From Xylocopa sonorina (Eukaryota > Arthropoda > Insecta > Hymenoptera > Apidae): DNA of 64,000 nucleotides. The stretch lies in assembly GCF_050948175.1 (NCBI RefSeq), contig NW_027490167.1:186001-250000 (forward strand), given 5' to 3'. Each line of letters opens with the position of its first letter. Positions within the stretch are counted from its first letter, which is position 1. The notes below the pieces were generated by a model, which saw only the letters and a list, made by a program, of their open reading frames with translations, did no database searches and was not told the DNA's origin. Positions 60,501-64,000 of this stretch are shown here, piece by piece. Made by a program: the position numbers and the translations under genes.

Positions 60501-63500
60501 TTATAAAGCACAAAAGCACAAGCATAATGCGATGCATAGAGCTTTACAACCTTCTAACTTACTTTGAACTGTTTATATGAAATGCAATATTGAGGTGCAT
60601 GAAGCATGACAAATTAAATGCTTCGGCACCTGGACATCTAGAAACGCTATCCCCGGGCAGGAAAGTATAGGGTTCACACTCAATTCATATGCAGAAGCAG
60701 ATAAACATAACGCGATGCTATGAATATTACATCTTATCATGAAATATAGAAGTAAGATGCGCAGCCGCGTTCTACGAAGCATTAGAACTCCATTGCTTCG
60801 ATACGTAGACATCTGGAAACGCTATTTCCTTGTGACGAAGTGTGGCACTTACATTCTTTCGGGGCGTAGACGAGTAGTACATAACACTTCGCAATGAATA
60901 TAGTGTCTTATCATGAAGCATAGAAATGAGATGCGATATCGCGTTTTAAGAAGCATTGCAACGCAATACGTAGACATCTGGATACGATATTTCCCTGCAA
61001 GGAAGTGTGGCATTTACATTCTTCTGATGTGTAGACGAGATATACATAGCAATTCGCAATGAATATTACATCATATTATGAAACATAGAAATGAGATGCG
61101 ATATCGCGATTTGAGAGGCATTAGAACTCTATTGCTACGAAACGTAGATATCTGCAAACGCTATTTCCTATCATAGAAGTGTCGCATTTACATTCTTTTG
61201 GAGTGAGTACGAGGAATACATGACACTTCGCAATGAATATTATAACTTATCACGAAACATAGAAATGAGATGCGATATCACCGATTTAAGAAGCATTAGA
61301 ACTCTATTGCTACGATACGTTGACATCTGCAAACGCTATTTCCTAGCATGGATGTGTCGCATTTACATTCTTTTGAAGTGAATAAGAGGTATACAAGAAA
61401 CTTCGCAATGAGTATTACATCTTGTCACGAAACATAGAAATGAGATGTGATATCGCGATTGAAGTAGCATTAGAACTCTATTGCTACGATACGTAGACAT
61501 CTGTAAACGCTATTTCCTAGCAAGCAATAGTCGCATTTACATTCTTTTGAAGTGAATACTAGGTATACATGACAGTTCGCAATGAATATTATATCTTATC
61601 ACGAAATATAGAAATGAGATGCGATATCGCGATATAAGTAGCATTAGAACTCCTTTGCTACGATACGTAGACATCTGCAAACGCTTTTTCCCAGCAAGGA
61701 GTAGTCGCATTTACATTCTTTTGTCATGAATACGAGGTATACATAACACTTCGCAATGAATATTATGTCTCATCATGAAACATAGAAGTGAAGTGCGATA
61801 TCACGTTTTGAGAAGCATTAGAACTCTATTGCCTCGACGCGTAGACATCTGCAGACGCTATTTCCTAGCATGGAAGTGTCGCATTTACATTCATTTGAAG
61901 TGAATACGAGGTGTACGTGACACTTCGCAATGAATATTACATCTTATCACGAAACATAGAAATAAGATGCGATATCGCGATTTAAGTAGCATTAGAACTC
62001 TATTGCTACGATACGTAGACATCTGAATACGCTATTTCCTAGCAAGGAAGTGTCGCATTTACATTCGTTTGGAGTGAATACGAGGTATACATGACACTTC
62101 GCAATGAATATTACATCTTATCATGAAGCATAGGAATGAGATGCGATATCGCGTTCTGAGAAGCACTGCAACTCTATTGCTACGATACGTAGGCATCTGC
62201 AAACGCTATTTCCTAGCAAGGAAGAGTCGCATTAAATTCTTTTGAAGTGAATACGAGGTATACATAACACTCCATAATGATTATTATATCTTATCATGAA
62301 ACATAGAAGTGAGATGCGATATCGCGTTTTAAGAAGCAATAGAACTCTATAGCTACGATACGCAGACATCTGCAAGCGCCATTTCCTAGCATGGAAGTTT
62401 CGCATTTACATTCTTTTGAAGTGAATACGAGATATACATGACACATCGCAATTAATATTATATCTTATCATGAAACATAGGAATGAGTTGCGATATCGCG
62501 TTTTAAGAAGCATTAGAACCCTATTGCTGCGATACGTAGACATCTGCAAACGCTATTTCCTAGCATGGAAGTTTCGCATTTACGTTCCTTTGAAGTGAAT
62601 ACGAGATATACATGACACTTCGCAATTAATATTATATCTTATCACGAAACATAGAAATGAAATGCGACATCTCGTATTAAGAAGCATTAGGACCCTTTTG
62701 CTACGATAAGTAGACATCTGCAAACGATATTCCCAAGGATGGAAACGTCGCATTTACATTCTTTTGATGTGAATACGAGGTATACAGAACACTTCGCACT
62801 GTACATTATATGTTATCATGTTACATGGAAGTGAGATGCGATATCGCGTTTTAAGAAGTACTAGAACCCTATTGCCTCGATGCGAAGATATCTGCAAACG
62901 CTATTTCCTAGCGTGGAAGTGTCGCATTTACATTCTTTTGAAGAGAATTCGAGCTATACATGACACTTCGGAATGAATATTCTAACTTATCACGTATCAT
63001 GGAAATGAGATGCGATATCGCGATTTAAGTAGCATTAGAACGCTATTGCTACGATACGTAGGCATCTGCAAACGCTATTTCCTAGCAAGCAACAGTCGCA
63101 TTTACTTCCTTTTGAAGTGAACACGAGGTGTACATGACACTTCGCAATGAATATTATATCTTATCGCGAAACATGGAAATGAGATGCGATATGGCTTTTT
63201 GAGAAGCATTAGAACGCAATTGCTACGATACGTAGACATCTGTAAACGCTATTTCCTAGCAAGGAAGATTCGCATTTACATTCTACTGGAGTGAATACGA
63301 GGTATACATGACACTTCGCAATGAACATTATATCATATCATGTAACATAATAGTGAGATGCAATATCGCGTCTTAAGAAGCATTAGAACCCTATTGCCTC
63401 GATGCGGAGATATCTGCAAACGCTATTTCCTAGGATGGAAGTGTCGCATTTACATTCTTTTGAAGTGAATTCGAGGTATAGATGACACTTCGGAATGAAT

Positions 63501-64000
63501 ATTATAACTTATCACGAAACATAGAAATGAGATGCGATATCGCGATCTAAGAAGCACTAGAATTCTATTGCTACGATACGTAGACATCTACAAACGCCAT
63601 TTCCTAGGATGGAAGTGTCGCATTTACAATCTTTTGAAGTGAATTCGAGGCATAGATGACACTTCGGAATGAATATTATAACTTATCACGAAACATAGAA
63701 ATGAGATGCGATATCGCGATATAAGAAGCACTAGAATTCTATTGCTACGGTACGTAGACATCTGCAAACGCTATTTCCTAGGATGGAAGTGTCGCATTTA
63801 CATTTATTTGAAGTGAATACGAGGTATACATGTCACTTCGCAATGAATATTATATCTTATCATGAAACAGGAAAATGAGGTGCAACATCATGTTTTCCGA
63901 AGCATTAGAACTCTATTGTTTCGATACTTAGACATCTGGGAACGCTATTTCCTAGCAAGGAAGTGTCGCATTTACATTCTGTTGAAGTGAATACGAGGCA
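60500..64000 (+). repeat. Edge-type satellite, direct orientation, to window end
   Basis: About 19-20 monomers of about 174 bp read in the same direction as the core. The first (60500-60720) is heavily decayed and resembles the last inverted monomers near 55750. Monomers become regular from about 60790. They are edge type (GAAGTGAATACGAGG, GCAATGAATATTATATC, AGCATGGAAGT). No tandem HOR as clear as in the core is seen, but two neighbours near 63430-63780 share GAATTCGAGG and CATAGATGACACTTCGG. The array continues past the window. Confidence 0.93.

Noticed and set aside
1..64000. tRNA, rRNA or histone-type tandem genes inside the repeat
   Set aside because: No cloverleaf with A and B boxes, no rRNA core sequence and no conserved host protein was recognised on either strand.

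Overview
This is a eukaryotic, repeat-only window. No host gene, tRNA, rRNA or CRISPR array was found. The retrotransposon families and CpG-rich transposon DNA suggest an arthropod, probably an insect. Hymenoptera is possible, but the sequence does not settle the taxon.

Layout. (1) Positions 1-5591 hold the 3' part of a Ty3/gypsy LTR retrotransposon: a pol reading frame already open at the left edge, then a polypurine tract and a 1.6 kb 3' LTR. (2) Positions 5592-52554 are one uninterrupted head-to-tail satellite of about 270 monomers of 174 bp. It has several layers of higher-order repeats (HORs): 5-mer 870 bp, 16-mer 2784 bp, 19-mer 3306 bp, 23-mer 4000 bp and 27-mer 4696 bp, plus displaced 33-mer and 40-mer spacings. 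HOR copies are nearly identical while neighbouring monomers differ, the arrangement typical of centromeric arrays. The last ~1.5 kb shifts to a diverged 'edge' monomer type. (3) Positions 52555-53957 are a complete solo LTR of a second family, flanked by the 4 bp target duplication GTAG. (4) Positions 53958-54430 are decayed satellite in the same orientation. Near 54430-54447 the satellite flips, and it decays in inverted orientation to about 56034. (5) Positions 56035-60500 are an AT-rich island with two older, inverted copies of the second LTR family (56917-58159 and 59754-60500) and a possible transposon end. (6) From about 60500 to the window end the diverged satellite resumes in the original orientation.

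How it fits together. The window looks like one flank of a large satellite block, probably centromeric or pericentromeric: homogeneous HOR core, then edge monomers, then decayed inverted monomers and an island of old transposons, then more edge monomers. Both datable LTR insertions abut the same base of the monomer, just before GTAGAC. Uninterrupted paralogs of the gypsy-bearing monomer survive at 9246 and 12030. The most notable features are the nested HOR architecture, the shared insertion phase of two LTR families, and a perfect dyad in the monomer whose sequence varies in a compensatory way. The long satellite reading frames exist because 174 is a multiple of 3 and the consensus lacks stops in one frame; I do not regard them as genes.
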